The notes under the pieces are model-generated. The model saw only the letters and a program-made list of their open reading frames with translations. It had not been told where the DNA came from and ran no database searches. From Deltaproteobacteria bacterium (GTDB taxonomy: Bacteria > Myxococcota > B64-G9), in the NCBI GenBank assembly GCA_019314375.1, contig JAFCZJ010000108.1, positions 1-35,585 of the forward strand: a stretch of 35,585 nucleotides of DNA. Direction: 5' to 3'. Position numbers and translations under genes: made by a program. This document shows positions 7,733 through 15,537 of the stretch, piece by piece; positions within the stretch are counted from its first letter, which is position 1; the number at the start of each line of letters is the position of its first letter.

Positions 7733-10700
7733 TCACCACTTCACAGGGACAGGCACTGTGCTCCAGGACTGGCCATCACCAAGAGTCCCATAGAAGTTCT
7801 TCCCCCAGCACCACCGGGAATGCGCGCCCAGATCCGCTCGAATACCGCATGTGAATTCAATGCCGGTGACGACCTCAAGCCAATCCGTCGTAGTCCCAAT
7901 TCTTGTGGGGAAGATACAGTTGGTGATGGAATCATCGCCGACCTGGCCGTGCTGGTTCTGACCCCAGCACCAGAGTTCGTTTTCTGTGCCTGCGTTTCGT
8001 AGACCACATGTGTGATTTCTTCCTGCGGATATCCAGGTCCAACCCGTCGCCTCGTTCACCTTGGTGGGGACCAGGACATCGTCGTGGACGTATCCCATCC
8101 CGAGCGCGACAGAGTTGTTTCCCCAACACCACAGGCTTGTGTCGCTCCCGATGGCACAAGTGAAGTCCCATCCGGTAGAGACTTCAGTCCATCCCGGTCG
8201 CGCCAGGACCTCCGTCGGTGTTGTCCTCCGGGTTTTGGTCCCGTCTCCGAGCTGGCCTGTGGCGTTGTAACCCCAGCAAAAGAGGGAGGCGCTGTCCTCG
8301 GGGCCTCTGATCCCGCAAGTGTGGCTGTCTCCTGCTGCGATATACTTCCAATCGGACTCAATCCCGATTTGTAACGGCAGGTTGGTGTGGAGGCGTGTGC
8401 CGTCTCCGATTTGTCCCTGATCGTTGCGCCCCCAGCACCAAAGTGTCCCGTCGGAACGAATGGCACAGGTGTGGTCGGCACCGGCAGAGACCTCCCTCCA
8501 ATGGGACCCCTCTGCTACTGGGACAGGCGAGTTTTGGCTTGTGTTGTTGCCGATGCCTAACTCACCGTAATAATTGCCGCCCCGGCACCAAATACTGTCA
8601 TCGCTTCGAATTCCGCAAATGTGCATGTACCCGTGGCTTACTTTTTTCCAATCGGTTATCGAATCAAAAGAGGCAGGGTTCTGAGTGTAGTCCGCACCGA
8701 CGCTGGTCCCGTCAAAACTGGGTGTCGATCCCCAGCAATACATTCTTGTAGTGAGAAATCCATCTTCAATAAGGCCGCAGAAGGTGTTGCCTCCGGTCAC
8801 AAGAGAAGTCCAGCCCTCAAAGTTATCTGGGCGCGTCGGTCGAAGTCGAAATCCGAAGACACCGTCACCCAAGTTCCCATAGTGACGCGGCCCCCAACAC
8901 ATTAGCTTCGACCGGCCTTCCTCGAACCGAATTCCGCAAGGCAGTTGATAGGTTACCCATTTTGAATCTTCTTCAATCAGCTTTGGCGTGTGACTTGAGA
9001 TCTCGGTGCCATCGCCATATTGGCCCCTGCTATTGTCTCCCCAGCACCAGAGCGATGCTGAATTGAATGGGCCCCGTAAACCGCAGAGTGTTGATACCTC
9101 GGACGGAAAAATGGCTCGCCAATCCGTGTGCTCTCCGATTCTTGTTGGCCAGACAAGATCACCCTGATTATCTGGATTAAGGTATCCGAAGCCGTTTTCT
9201 CCCCAGCACCAGAGGCTCCCGCCATCTTTCTCTTCCCTGAGGCCGCAGGTGTAATGGTTGCCGAGGGAAATCAGCGTCCAATCCTCTTCGACCCCAACCC
9301 TGGTCGGAACAAACACCGGAAGCCTCGTGCCGACCCCAACCTCGCCGCTGTAGTTCTGGCCCCAGCACCAGAGACTCTGGCCCGGGTCCTCATCCCTGAG
9401 GGCGCAACAGTGGGTACCTCCGCATTGCAACTCGAGCCAAGGTTCACCAACGCCAATTTGCACAGGTTCCGGTTGATCCATATGGCTTCCATCCCCGAGA
9501 GCGCCGCCAAATTTGCTTCCCCAGCACCATAGGGTTCGTCTCGAACCGGATTGTCGAACTCCGCAGGTATGTGATCCGCCACAGGTCACTTGTTGCCAGT
9601 CGTCCGCCTCGCCGACTCGAACCGGTTCATAGACAAAAGCAAGGAATTCACCGCCGATCTGGTCGTATAAATTCGAGCCAAAACACCAGAGCGTGTTGTT
9701 GCCGCCTGCGCTGCGAATCCCACAGGTATGGCCCCCCCCCACGCTGATCCACGACCAGTCCGATTGGGAACCGATCTGTAAGGGTTTAGCACGATACAGC
9801 GGCTTATAGGTCTCCGGGGTGTAGCGCAGCACTTGACCCCAGCACCAGAGTGTCCCATCCGCTCGGATGCCACATGTGTGCAAATAGGACGAGCTGACTT
9901 GGACATAGCTGTCATCCACGCAATCGGGTACCCCGTCACCATCGAGGTCCTCGTCTTCCACTCCACAGCCGCAGATGCCGACTTCCGTCTTCATCGGGTC
10001 GGCGGGGCAGGCGTCATGGCAATCCAGGGTGCCGTCGCCGTCCGAGTCAATATCCTCGACACCGCAACCGCAAATGCCTTTCTGGGTTTTCAGGGGGTCA
10101 CTGGCGCAGCCGTCGCATGCATCGCCGGGACCGTCTCCATCCGTGTCGGCCTGGCTCGGGTTTTGTCGGTTCGGGCAATTGTCTTCGCAATCCAGAATGC
10201 CGTCGGCATCTCCGTCGCTGTCGGGGACGAAGCAGCCGCAGACGCCGGGTTGGGACTTGCCGGGATCATGTGGGCAGGCGTCCAGGCAGTCCAGGGTTTC
10301 ATCGTGGTCGAAATCCGTGTCCGGGACTCCACAGCCGCAGATAGCCGGTTCGATCTTGCTCGGGTCGTCGGGGCAAAGGTCTTCGCAGTCGGCTGAGCCG
10401 TCCCCATCCAAATCGAAATCACTTTCACCGCAGCCGCAAATACCTGGTTCCGTCTTGTCCGGATCCCCTGGGCACAAGTCCACGCAATCGACCGTCCCAT
10501 CCGCATCAGAATCCACATCGGCAAATCCACAGCCGCAAACACCCGGCTCGGACTTATCGCTGTCGGCAGGGCAGGCGTCGATGCAGTCGGCGATGGCGTC
10601 GCCGTCGCTATCGGTTTCTGGGTGCCCACATCCGCAGGCCCCAGGTGCAATTTTTTCCGGGTCATGGTCGCAGGCATCGGCACCGCGGGGTCCCCCCGGC

Positions 10701-10942
10701 ACACCGTCGGAATCAAGATCATCGAGGTCGGCACCGGAGCAGTCCTGGTCGATGCCGTCGTAGGGGATCTCTTCAGCCCCAGGATGGATTGCGGACAAGC
10801 GATCGTCGCAGTCGCCTTGTTCGACCGAGTAGCCGTCACCATCCCTGTCTGTTTCTGGCGGAGGGCTGTCCGAAGGCTCTCCACATCCCCAAGCTGCAAC
10901 CGTGATGATCAACCCGATGGAAATCCACAAGGTCCTGTGCAT
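7733..10942 (-). CDS. Giant lipoprotein: MopE/thrombospondin-3-like Ca-binding stalk plus 14 RCC1 blades
   Basis: A 1069-residue secreted lipoprotein. Start 10942 is chosen over upstream in-frame codons because GGAGG lies 6 nt before it and it begins a lipoprotein signal ending in WGC (Cys20). Residues about 30-75 match a MopE-type metal-binding unit (DRDGDGYSVEQGDCDD...GIDQDCSG). Residues about 75-345 are eight or so units of the form DxDxDGxxDCxDxCPxDPxKxxPGxCGCG, acidic and Cys-rich, similar to thrombospondin type 3 repeats that bind calcium. From about 355 to the end are 14 RCC1 repeats, each with a CGIR-like Cys and an LWCWG-like Cys followed by a GxLGDGT-like turn. Fourteen blades would make two seven-bladed propellers. 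Likely an outer-surface binding or adhesion protein. It follows the lipid operon on the same strand but has its own predicted promoter. Confidence 0.92.
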   Translation of the reverse strand: MHRTLWISIGLIITVAAWGCGEPSDSPPPETDRDGDGYSVEQGDCDDRLSAIHPGAEEIPYDGIDQDCSGADLDDLDSDGVPGGPRGADACDHDPEKIAPGACGCGHPETDSDGDAIADCIDACPADSDKSEPGVCGCGFADVDSDADGTVDCVDLCPGDPDKTEPGICGCGESDFDLDGDGSADCEDLCPDDPSKIEPAICGCGVPDTDFDHDETLDCLDACPHDPGKSQPGVCGCFVPDSDGDADGILDCEDNCPNRQNPSQADTDGDGPGDACDGCASDPLKTQKGICGCGVEDIDSDGDGTLDCHDACPADPMKTEVGICGCGVEDEDLDGDGVPDCVDDSYVQVSSSYLHTCGIRADGTLWCWGQVLRYTPETYKPLYRAKPLQIGSQSDWSWISVGGGHTCGIRSAGGNNTLWCFGSNLYDQIGGEFLAFVYEPVRVGEADDWQQVTCGGSHTCGVRQSGSRRTLWCWGSKFGGALGDGSHMDQPEPVQIGVGEPWLELQCGGTHCCALRDEDPGQSLWCWGQNYSGEVGVGTRLPVFVPTRVGVEEDWTLISLGNHYTCGLREEKDGGSLWCWGENGFGYLNPDNQGDLVWPTRIGEHTDWRAIFPSEVSTLCGLRGPFNSASLWCWGDNSRGQYGDGTEISSHTPKLIEEDSKWVTYQLPCGIRFEEGRSKLMCWGPRHYGNLGDGVFGFRLRPTRPDNFEGWTSLVTGGNTFCGLIEDGFLTTRMYCWGSTPSFDGTSVGADYTQNPASFDSITDWKKVSHGYMHICGIRSDDSIWCRGGNYYGELGIGNNTSQNSPVPVAEGSHWREVSAGADHTCAIRSDGTLWCWGRNDQGQIGDGTRLHTNLPLQIGIESDWKYIAAGDSHTCGIRGPEDSASLFCWGYNATGQLGDGTKTRRTTPTEVLARPGWTEVSTGWDFTCAIGSDTSLWCWGNNSVALGMGYVHDDVLVPTKVNEATGWTWISAGRNHTCGLRNAGTENELWCWGQNQHGQVGDDSITNCIFPTRIGTTTDWLEVVTGIEFTCGIRADLGAHSRWCWGKNFYGTLGDGQSWSTVPVPVKW
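7745..9900 (-). repeat. 14 tandem RCC1 repeat units (two predicted 7-bladed propellers)
   Basis: Repeat units average about 150 bp. On the plus strand the phrase CCCAGCACCA (antisense of the CWG motif) recurs at near-regular intervals. Divergence between units is high, so this is an old protein repeat and not recent slippage. Confidence 0.85.
9905..10720 (-). repeat. Cys/Asp-rich CGCG...DxDxDGxxDC repeat array
   Basis: About eight units of roughly 90-130 bp encode Asp-rich loops and Cys pairs; the GCCGCAxxTxCC-like antisense of the CGCG motif recurs through the block. Predicted to form a rigid calcium-bound stalk between the lipid anchor and the RCC1 propellers. Confidence 0.8.
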
Positions 10943-10963
10943 GGCGCGCCTCCCAAGGAGTCG

Positions 10964-10972
10964 ATCATAGCA
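10964..10972 (-). promoter_or_regulatory. Extended -10 promoter of the RCC1 lipoprotein gene
   Basis: The minus strand reads TGCTATGAT, an extended -10 element with TATGAT (five of six matches) at 10969-10964, without a good -35. Transcription would start near 10957, leaving a leader of about 15 nt containing the GGAGG of the chosen start. Confidence 0.45.
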
Positions 10973-11046
10973 CAGCTTGTGAAATCCAAACATCCTCACA
11001 TCGCAGGATCTACGGCAAAGACCTGTAGCCACGAATCACCAATCAG

Positions 11047-12240
11047 CTAAATCAGTTCGTGCTTTTTGGCCACCTTGGCGATGCCGTCTAAGGCCTTTTC
11101 GAGGTGAGCCTGGCTGTGGCTGGCCATGACGCCCAAGCGCAGTCGCTCTTTGCGCAAGGGCACGCCCGGATGCACCACGGGCGAGCAGTAGACTCCTTCT
11201 TTCAGCAGATCCAGATTCATGCGCAGGACTTTTTCGGTGTCGCCCACCATGATGGGGATGCAGGGCGTGGTGGAGTCGGCTGTGTCGAGGCCCAGGTTGT
11301 TCAGACCGTCGAACATGAAGGCTACGTTTTTCCAAAGTCGCTCGAGCCATTCGGGCTCTTGTTCCAGCAGATCAAAGCTGGCTAAGACGGCGGCCACCAC
11401 CAGAGGCGGCAAGGAGGCGGAAAAGACAAGGGGAGAAGAAAAGTGGCGAAGAAAATCGATGAACTCACGGTCCGCCGCGGTGAAGCCACCGACGGCGCCC
11501 GCGAACTTGCTGAAGGTGCCGGAGACAAAGCCGACGGTCGATGGGTCCATTTCAAAGTGCTCCAAAACCCCTTTGCCCGTTTTGCCCATCACGCCCAGGG
11601 AATGAGCCTCGTCGATCATCACGGCCACGTCGGCCTGCCTGCACAAGGGCACGATCTCGTCTAATTTCGCGACATCCCCGTCCATGGAATAGACCGAGTC
11701 GACGACCAAAAGGCGCCTGGGGCCTGCCTTGCTTGTTCGTTCCAACAAATCGGCCAGGTCGGCCATGTCGTTGTGCTTGAAAGAGCGCAACTTGCAGCCC
11801 GCCAGCGCACAGCCGTCGATGATGGAGCGGTGGTCCAGGTTGTCGAGCAGGGCCACATCGCCGCGTCGCATCAATCCCTGGATGGTACCCAAAAGAGCCT
11901 GGTAGCCCGAGGCGAAGAGAATCGCGTCTTCTTTTCCGTAGTTTGCCGCCAAGCGTTCGCAAAGCTTGTTATGCAGATCCGAGGTGCCGCAGGCCAGGGG
12001 CGAGCCGCCGATGCCCATGCCGTATTTTGCTACCGCGAGCTTCACGCTCTCGATGACCTTGGGGTGGGTCGAAAAACCAAGATAACTGTTGGAGATGAAG
12101 TTCACGCATTCTTTGCCCTGCACCATCATGGTGGGGCCACAACCCGAACTGGTCTCCAATGCATAACCGTGCAAGCCCGAGCCCCGCAGCATGCCGATTT
12201 GCTGCATGCCTTGTTGCTGGTTGTCGAACAAACCGCTCAT
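11047..12240 (-). CDS. Serine palmitoyltransferase-like alpha-oxoamine synthase (PLP)
   Basis: A 397-residue fold-type I PLP enzyme of the alpha-oxoamine synthase family, which condenses an acyl thioester with an amino acid and releases CO2. Key residues: His137 in LDHRSIIDG stacks on PLP, Asp210 and His213 in IDEAHSLGVMG, and the Schiff-base Lys245 in GTFSKFAGAVGG. TFSK is the form seen in serine palmitoyltransferases, whereas BioF, KBL and ALAS usually have TLGK. No biotin genes are nearby. It is the last gene of the FAAL-ACP operon and overlaps the dehydrogenase gene by 4 bp (ATGA). The natural acyl donor is probably the operon's acyl-ACP; the amino acid (Ser, Ala or Gly) cannot be told from sequence. 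The product would be a 3-keto-sphingoid base or other long-chain aminoketone. Confidence 0.9.
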   Translation of the reverse strand: MSGLFDNQQQGMQQIGMLRGSGLHGYALETSSGCGPTMMVQGKECVNFISNSYLGFSTHPKVIESVKLAVAKYGMGIGGSPLACGTSDLHNKLCERLAANYGKEDAILFASGYQALLGTIQGLMRRGDVALLDNLDHRSIIDGCALAGCKLRSFKHNDMADLADLLERTSKAGPRRLLVVDSVYSMDGDVAKLDEIVPLCRQADVAVMIDEAHSLGVMGKTGKGVLEHFEMDPSTVGFVSGTFSKFAGAVGGFTAADREFIDFLRHFSSPLVFSASLPPLVVAAVLASFDLLEQEPEWLERLWKNVAFMFDGLNNLGLDTADSTTPCIPIMVGDTEKVLRMNLDLLKEGVYCSPVVHPGVPLRKERLRLGVMASHSQAHLEKALDGIAKVAKKHELI

Positions 12241-13865
12241 ACGATTTTTTCCTCTAGGTCTTCACCGATGCTGGCACAGGCGGCCACGGCCAAGTTGCTC
12301 GCCAATTCGTCCGCGTTGTCGTCTTGTCCGTCCAAGGAGATTTCCACTCGCCGGCGAAGTTCGTGGCAGCTAAAGAGACAAAGATCCTTGGCCTCGTCGT
12401 CAAAGCTGCCTCGACCCAATTCGCCCTGAGCCCGAATCAGTACGGCTTGCATGGTGTAAAGGTTGATGGCCGCGTCGGCCAAACGATGCTGGACCATTTG
12501 CCGCTTGAAGATGCGAAGACCGTGTTTTTTCTTGGCCAGGGCCACGGCCTCATTTAATTGTGCCCGCAAGGCGTCGAAGGCTTTTGCAGGCTCTGAGAGG
12601 GTTGAGTCCAGTTTGGCGGCCAGGGTGCTTATCTCTCCCTGTTTGCCGGCGAAGAGGGCGCTGGCCAAGTGAAAACGCAGCACCTCGTTGGCACCTTCGA
12701 AAATGCGGGTGACGCGACAATCCCTGAGCAGACGTGCCACCCCGGTCTCTTCGATGAAGCCCGAGCCGCCATGGAGTTGGAGCGAGTCGTCGATGACCTG
12801 CCAGGCGGCCTCGGTGCAGAAGATTTTGGCCACCGAGGATTCCCAGATGATGCTCTCGGGATCTTGGTCTTCCAGCCTCGTCACCACGCGAATCAGGCAT
12901 TCCATGGCATGCAGTCGAAAACGCATGCCGGCCAGCATCTCGCGTACCATGCCGAACTCGGCCAGACGGCGTTTGAATTGTATGCGCTGCGTGCTTTGCG
13001 CCAAGGCCTTGTCGTAGGCAACCTGGGCCAGGCCGATGCAACCCGCGGCCATCAAGGTACGACCCCAGGTCAGCACATGTTGGATGTTGTCTAAGCCCTT
13101 GCCGGGCTCGCCGATGACGTGGTCTATAGGAATGCGCAGGTCCTCGAAGTGCAGGCTACAGGTCGAAGTGCCGCGGATGCCCAGCTTGTTTTCCTCCGCA
13201 TCTCGAGTGACGCCGGGGCGATCATTGAGGGGGATGAAGATCATGCTGTGACCCCGGCGGCTGCCGCCCAATCCCGGACTGCGGACCACGGTGGTGGCCA
13301 CGTTGGCGAAGGCCCCATTGGTCACGAATATTTTCGAGCCGTTGACAAGCAGCTCGTCTCCGTCTTGGATGGCCGTTGTGCGCACCGAGGCGATGTCGGA
13401 GCCGGCTTCGCTTTCCGTGATGCAGAAACAAGCGATGTCTTCGCCCGTGGCCAGGCGGGGCAAGGTTCGCTCTTGCAGTTTTTTTGGGGCCAAGCGGACC
13501 AGACCCCGAAGGCCAAGGCCAGCGTGCAGCCCAATGGTCACGCCAAGGGATGTATCGGCCATGCCCAAAGCCTCGACGACCTTGCAACAGGCGCACATGC
13601 TCAGGCCGGCCCCTCCGAACTCAGTCGGGATGGAGATGCCGAAAAGTCCCATCTCGGCTGCTTGTTGGATGAGCTCTTTGGGGATGCTGTGATCAGCGTC
13701 GATTCGCTCAGGATCTACGTGGCGTTCGGCGAAACGGGCGATTGCGTCGCAGAGCATTTCCACCGTTTCTGCTTCTTCTTGATCTTTGGCAGGCCGGAGG
13801 CTGCCTTCCGCGGCGGCATCCAGGTCGGAGAATATTCGTTCAAAGGGATCGCTTGGGGAACTCAT
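12237..13865 (-). CDS. Acyl-CoA dehydrogenase family flavoprotein with C-terminal extension
   Basis: A 542-residue acyl-CoA dehydrogenase-fold protein of the VLCAD/ACAD9-like size class, with about 140 residues beyond the usual core. Landmarks: FAD-binding CFCITESEAGSD at 147-157, KIFVTNGAFA at 178-187, KLGIRGTSTCSLHFEDLRIP at 227-246, the QLHGGSGFIEETGVARLLRD helix at 363-382, and IFEGANEVLR with Glu390 in the catalytic-base position of long-chain dehydrogenases. It would introduce a C=C bond into an acyl thioester using FAD. Placed between the radical SAM enzyme and the SPT-like enzyme in the operon, it may act on the ACP-bound chain, as the dehydrogenase TamT does in tambjamine synthesis. 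AGGA lies 6 nt before the ATG. Confidence 0.9.
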   Translation of the reverse strand: MSSPSDPFERIFSDLDAAAEGSLRPAKDQEEAETVEMLCDAIARFAERHVDPERIDADHSIPKELIQQAAEMGLFGISIPTEFGGAGLSMCACCKVVEALGMADTSLGVTIGLHAGLGLRGLVRLAPKKLQERTLPRLATGEDIACFCITESEAGSDIASVRTTAIQDGDELLVNGSKIFVTNGAFANVATTVVRSPGLGGSRRGHSMIFIPLNDRPGVTRDAEENKLGIRGTSTCSLHFEDLRIPIDHVIGEPGKGLDNIQHVLTWGRTLMAAGCIGLAQVAYDKALAQSTQRIQFKRRLAEFGMVREMLAGMRFRLHAMECLIRVVTRLEDQDPESIIWESSVAKIFCTEAAWQVIDDSLQLHGGSGFIEETGVARLLRDCRVTRIFEGANEVLRFHLASALFAGKQGEISTLAAKLDSTLSEPAKAFDALRAQLNEAVALAKKKHGLRIFKRQMVQHRLADAAINLYTMQAVLIRAQGELGRGSFDDEAKDLCLFSCHELRRRVEISLDGQDDNADELASNLAVAACASIGEDLEEKIV

Positions 13866-13893
13866 GGTTTGTCCTGGCGAGGCTTCGGATTGT

Positions 13894-15201
13894 TTAGAAT
13901 TGGATCGTGCACAGGCTGCGATCGGCCATCTTCAGATCTTGTCTGGACTCGTAAAACAAGCGCCACAGATCCAAATACCCCTGCTGCAGTCGTTCGGGGC
14001 TCATGTTGCGAGGCTGAAAGACGACCGTGGTGTCGTTGTAGCGGCGCCAGGTGCGGTCGATGATGCGCTCTTCCGCAATCATCTTGTTCCACATGGGCGT
14101 GCCCGGGTAAGGCGTGGCCACGGCGAATTCGGCGATTTGAAGTTTGACGCGGTTTGAAAACTCCAACATGCGATCGAAGGTGCCCTCGTCGTCTTCCTCA
14201 TTGCCGACCAGGAAGGATACGTAGGGCTCCACCCCGGCGTCTTGGCATCGCTTGACGCAGCGTTCGGCCTGTTCCGTCGCCTTGGCGTCTCCCGGGCCAA
14301 AGGCGGCTCGTGTGATGGGATCGAAACCGCCCACCAGATAGAAGCGCTCGATGCCGGCGGCCCGGATTTCTTCGAAGATCTCGTCTTCCAGGTTGAGCAG
14401 CAGGGGCATGGAGGTGCCGATGTAGCTCAAGGCGATGCCCTCCGCCTCCCGGTGTTCAGCGATACGCCGCAAGAGCTTTCGAAAACGTCGCCGGGCCCCC
14501 GAAAGGAACATCAGCGAAGTGTCTTCGGTGAGGCAGCAGCGTTTGCCTCGGGCGGCGAAGGCCTTCAGGGTTTCCCAAACCGTCTCTTCCGGAAAAAACC
14601 GGATTTTGCGCCCCATGACGCAAGGGATCACGCAAGAGTCGCAATTGAATGGACAGCCTCGAGAAATCTGTAAGGGATAGTCGTCCGGTTGAAAATTTTC
14701 GTCTTCAGCGTCCAGGTAAAGTTCCACCAAAGGTCTGGGCAGCTTGGCCAGATCCGCGGGCTCATCGGCCTGGTAGCGTGCCTTCAGGGTTCCGGCCCGG
14801 GCGTCGGCGATGAGTTGGGGCCAGACCGTCTCGCCTTCGCCTACCACCACCGCGTCGGCGTGGGGCGCCACTTCCTCGGGCATCATGGAGGGGAAAATGC
14901 CGCCCATGACGACGGTTTTGCCCTCGGCCCGCAGACGATCGCCCAAGTCCATGGCTCGGGTTGCAGCGGGCGTGAAGAAGCTGAATGCGTAAAGATCCGC
15001 CTCCGGCCAGCCCCCTTCTTCGAAGGGGTGAATGCGGTCATCGACGAAGGCCTGGTCCACATCCTTGGGCGTACAGGCAGCGATCGAAGCGATGCCCAAG
15101 CTTGGCGAACCAATGTATTCTTCGCAGGGGACGTGCTCTTTGAGTTCCGGGTAAGCCTGAGCGTGTCGCTCGAAGGCGGGATAGACGAAGAGGACCCGCA
15201 T
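13894..15201 (-). CDS. B12-binding-domain radical SAM enzyme
   Basis: A 435-residue cobalamin-dependent-type radical SAM protein. Residues 1-150 are a Rossmann-like B12-binding domain (MRVLFVYPAF start; GEGE at 121-124). Residues about 175-400 are the radical SAM barrel, with the [4Fe-4S] ligands Cys183, Cys187 and Cys190 in RGCPFNCDSC (CxxxCxxC) and a late YLVGGFDPITR strand. The canonical DxHxxG cobalamin loop is absent, as in many members of this class. Such enzymes commonly methylate unactivated carbons or cyclise lipid chains; a lipid substrate is inferred here from the operon. It begins 3 nt after the ACP stop and ends 28 nt before the dehydrogenase start, so it is surely co-expressed with them. 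Confidence 0.9.
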   Translation of the reverse strand: MRVLFVYPAFERHAQAYPELKEHVPCEEYIGSPSLGIASIAACTPKDVDQAFVDDRIHPFEEGGWPEADLYAFSFFTPAATRAMDLGDRLRAEGKTVVMGGIFPSMMPEEVAPHADAVVVGEGETVWPQLIADARAGTLKARYQADEPADLAKLPRPLVELYLDAEDENFQPDDYPLQISRGCPFNCDSCVIPCVMGRKIRFFPEETVWETLKAFAARGKRCCLTEDTSLMFLSGARRRFRKLLRRIAEHREAEGIALSYIGTSMPLLLNLEDEIFEEIRAAGIERFYLVGGFDPITRAAFGPGDAKATEQAERCVKRCQDAGVEPYVSFLVGNEEDDEGTFDRMLEFSNRVKLQIAEFAVATPYPGTPMWNKMIAEERIIDRTWRRYNDTTVVFQPRNMSPERLQQGYLDLWRLFYESRQDLKMADRSLCTIQF

Positions 15202-15204
15202 GGT

Positions 15205-15465
15205 TCAGGCGTTGGATCGGATGAAATTGCCCAGGTGCTCGACTACCTCACCCAAGGTTTCGACGTCCATTACGTCTTCGACTTCCAGATCCAATTCGTA
15301 CTGATCGCTGATGCGGCTCATCAGTTCCATGCTTTGCAGGGAATCAAGCCCCAGATCCTCGCGCAGTCGGTCGGTGTCCGTGACCTCGGAGGTGTTGATG
15401 TCGATGAGCTTGGCCAAGATTTCGAGGACGTCTTTGCGGATTTTTTCGTTTGAAATGTCGCTCAC
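15205..15465 (-). CDS. Acyl carrier protein
   Basis: A small acidic four-helix carrier protein with the phosphopantetheine attachment motif GLDSLQSMEL (Ser42). A GTG start at 15465 (86 residues) is preferred to the ATG at 15495 because a strong GGAGG (15475-15471) lies 5 nt before it and the protein then begins directly at helix I (SDISNEKIRKDVLEILAKL). The sequence between 15466 and 15537 is then a 72-bp spacer after the FAAL gene. It would carry the acyl chain loaded by the FAAL and present it to the radical SAM enzyme, dehydrogenase and SPT-like enzyme. A dedicated ACP next to an SPT-like gene also occurs in Caulobacter sphingolipid clusters. Confidence 0.92.
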   Translation of the reverse strand: MSDISNEKIRKDVLEILAKLIDINTSEVTDTDRLREDLGLDSLQSMELMSRISDQYELDLEVEDVMDVETLGEVVEHLGNFIRSNA

Positions 15466-15537
15466 GGAGACCTCCAGCAATGTTGGGTGTTTCATCCAAC
15501 TGGATGCGGCTTTAATAGCAGTTTTTGGCTCTTGGGA

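Noticed and set aside
11047..12240. Alpha-oxoamine synthase as BioF of biotin synthesis
   Set aside because: No other biotin genes, a TFSK rather than TLGK motif, and operon context with FAAL and ACP favour lipid synthesis; still not excluded fully.
13119..14063. 314-codon plus-strand frame across the dehydrogenase and radical SAM genes
   Set aside because: Overlaps two well supported minus-strand genes and has no features of its own.
13894..15201. A ladderane-type cluster, suggested by B12-radical SAM and ACP genes
   Set aside because: No FabF-type ketosynthase, desaturase or other ladderane-cluster partners are present.
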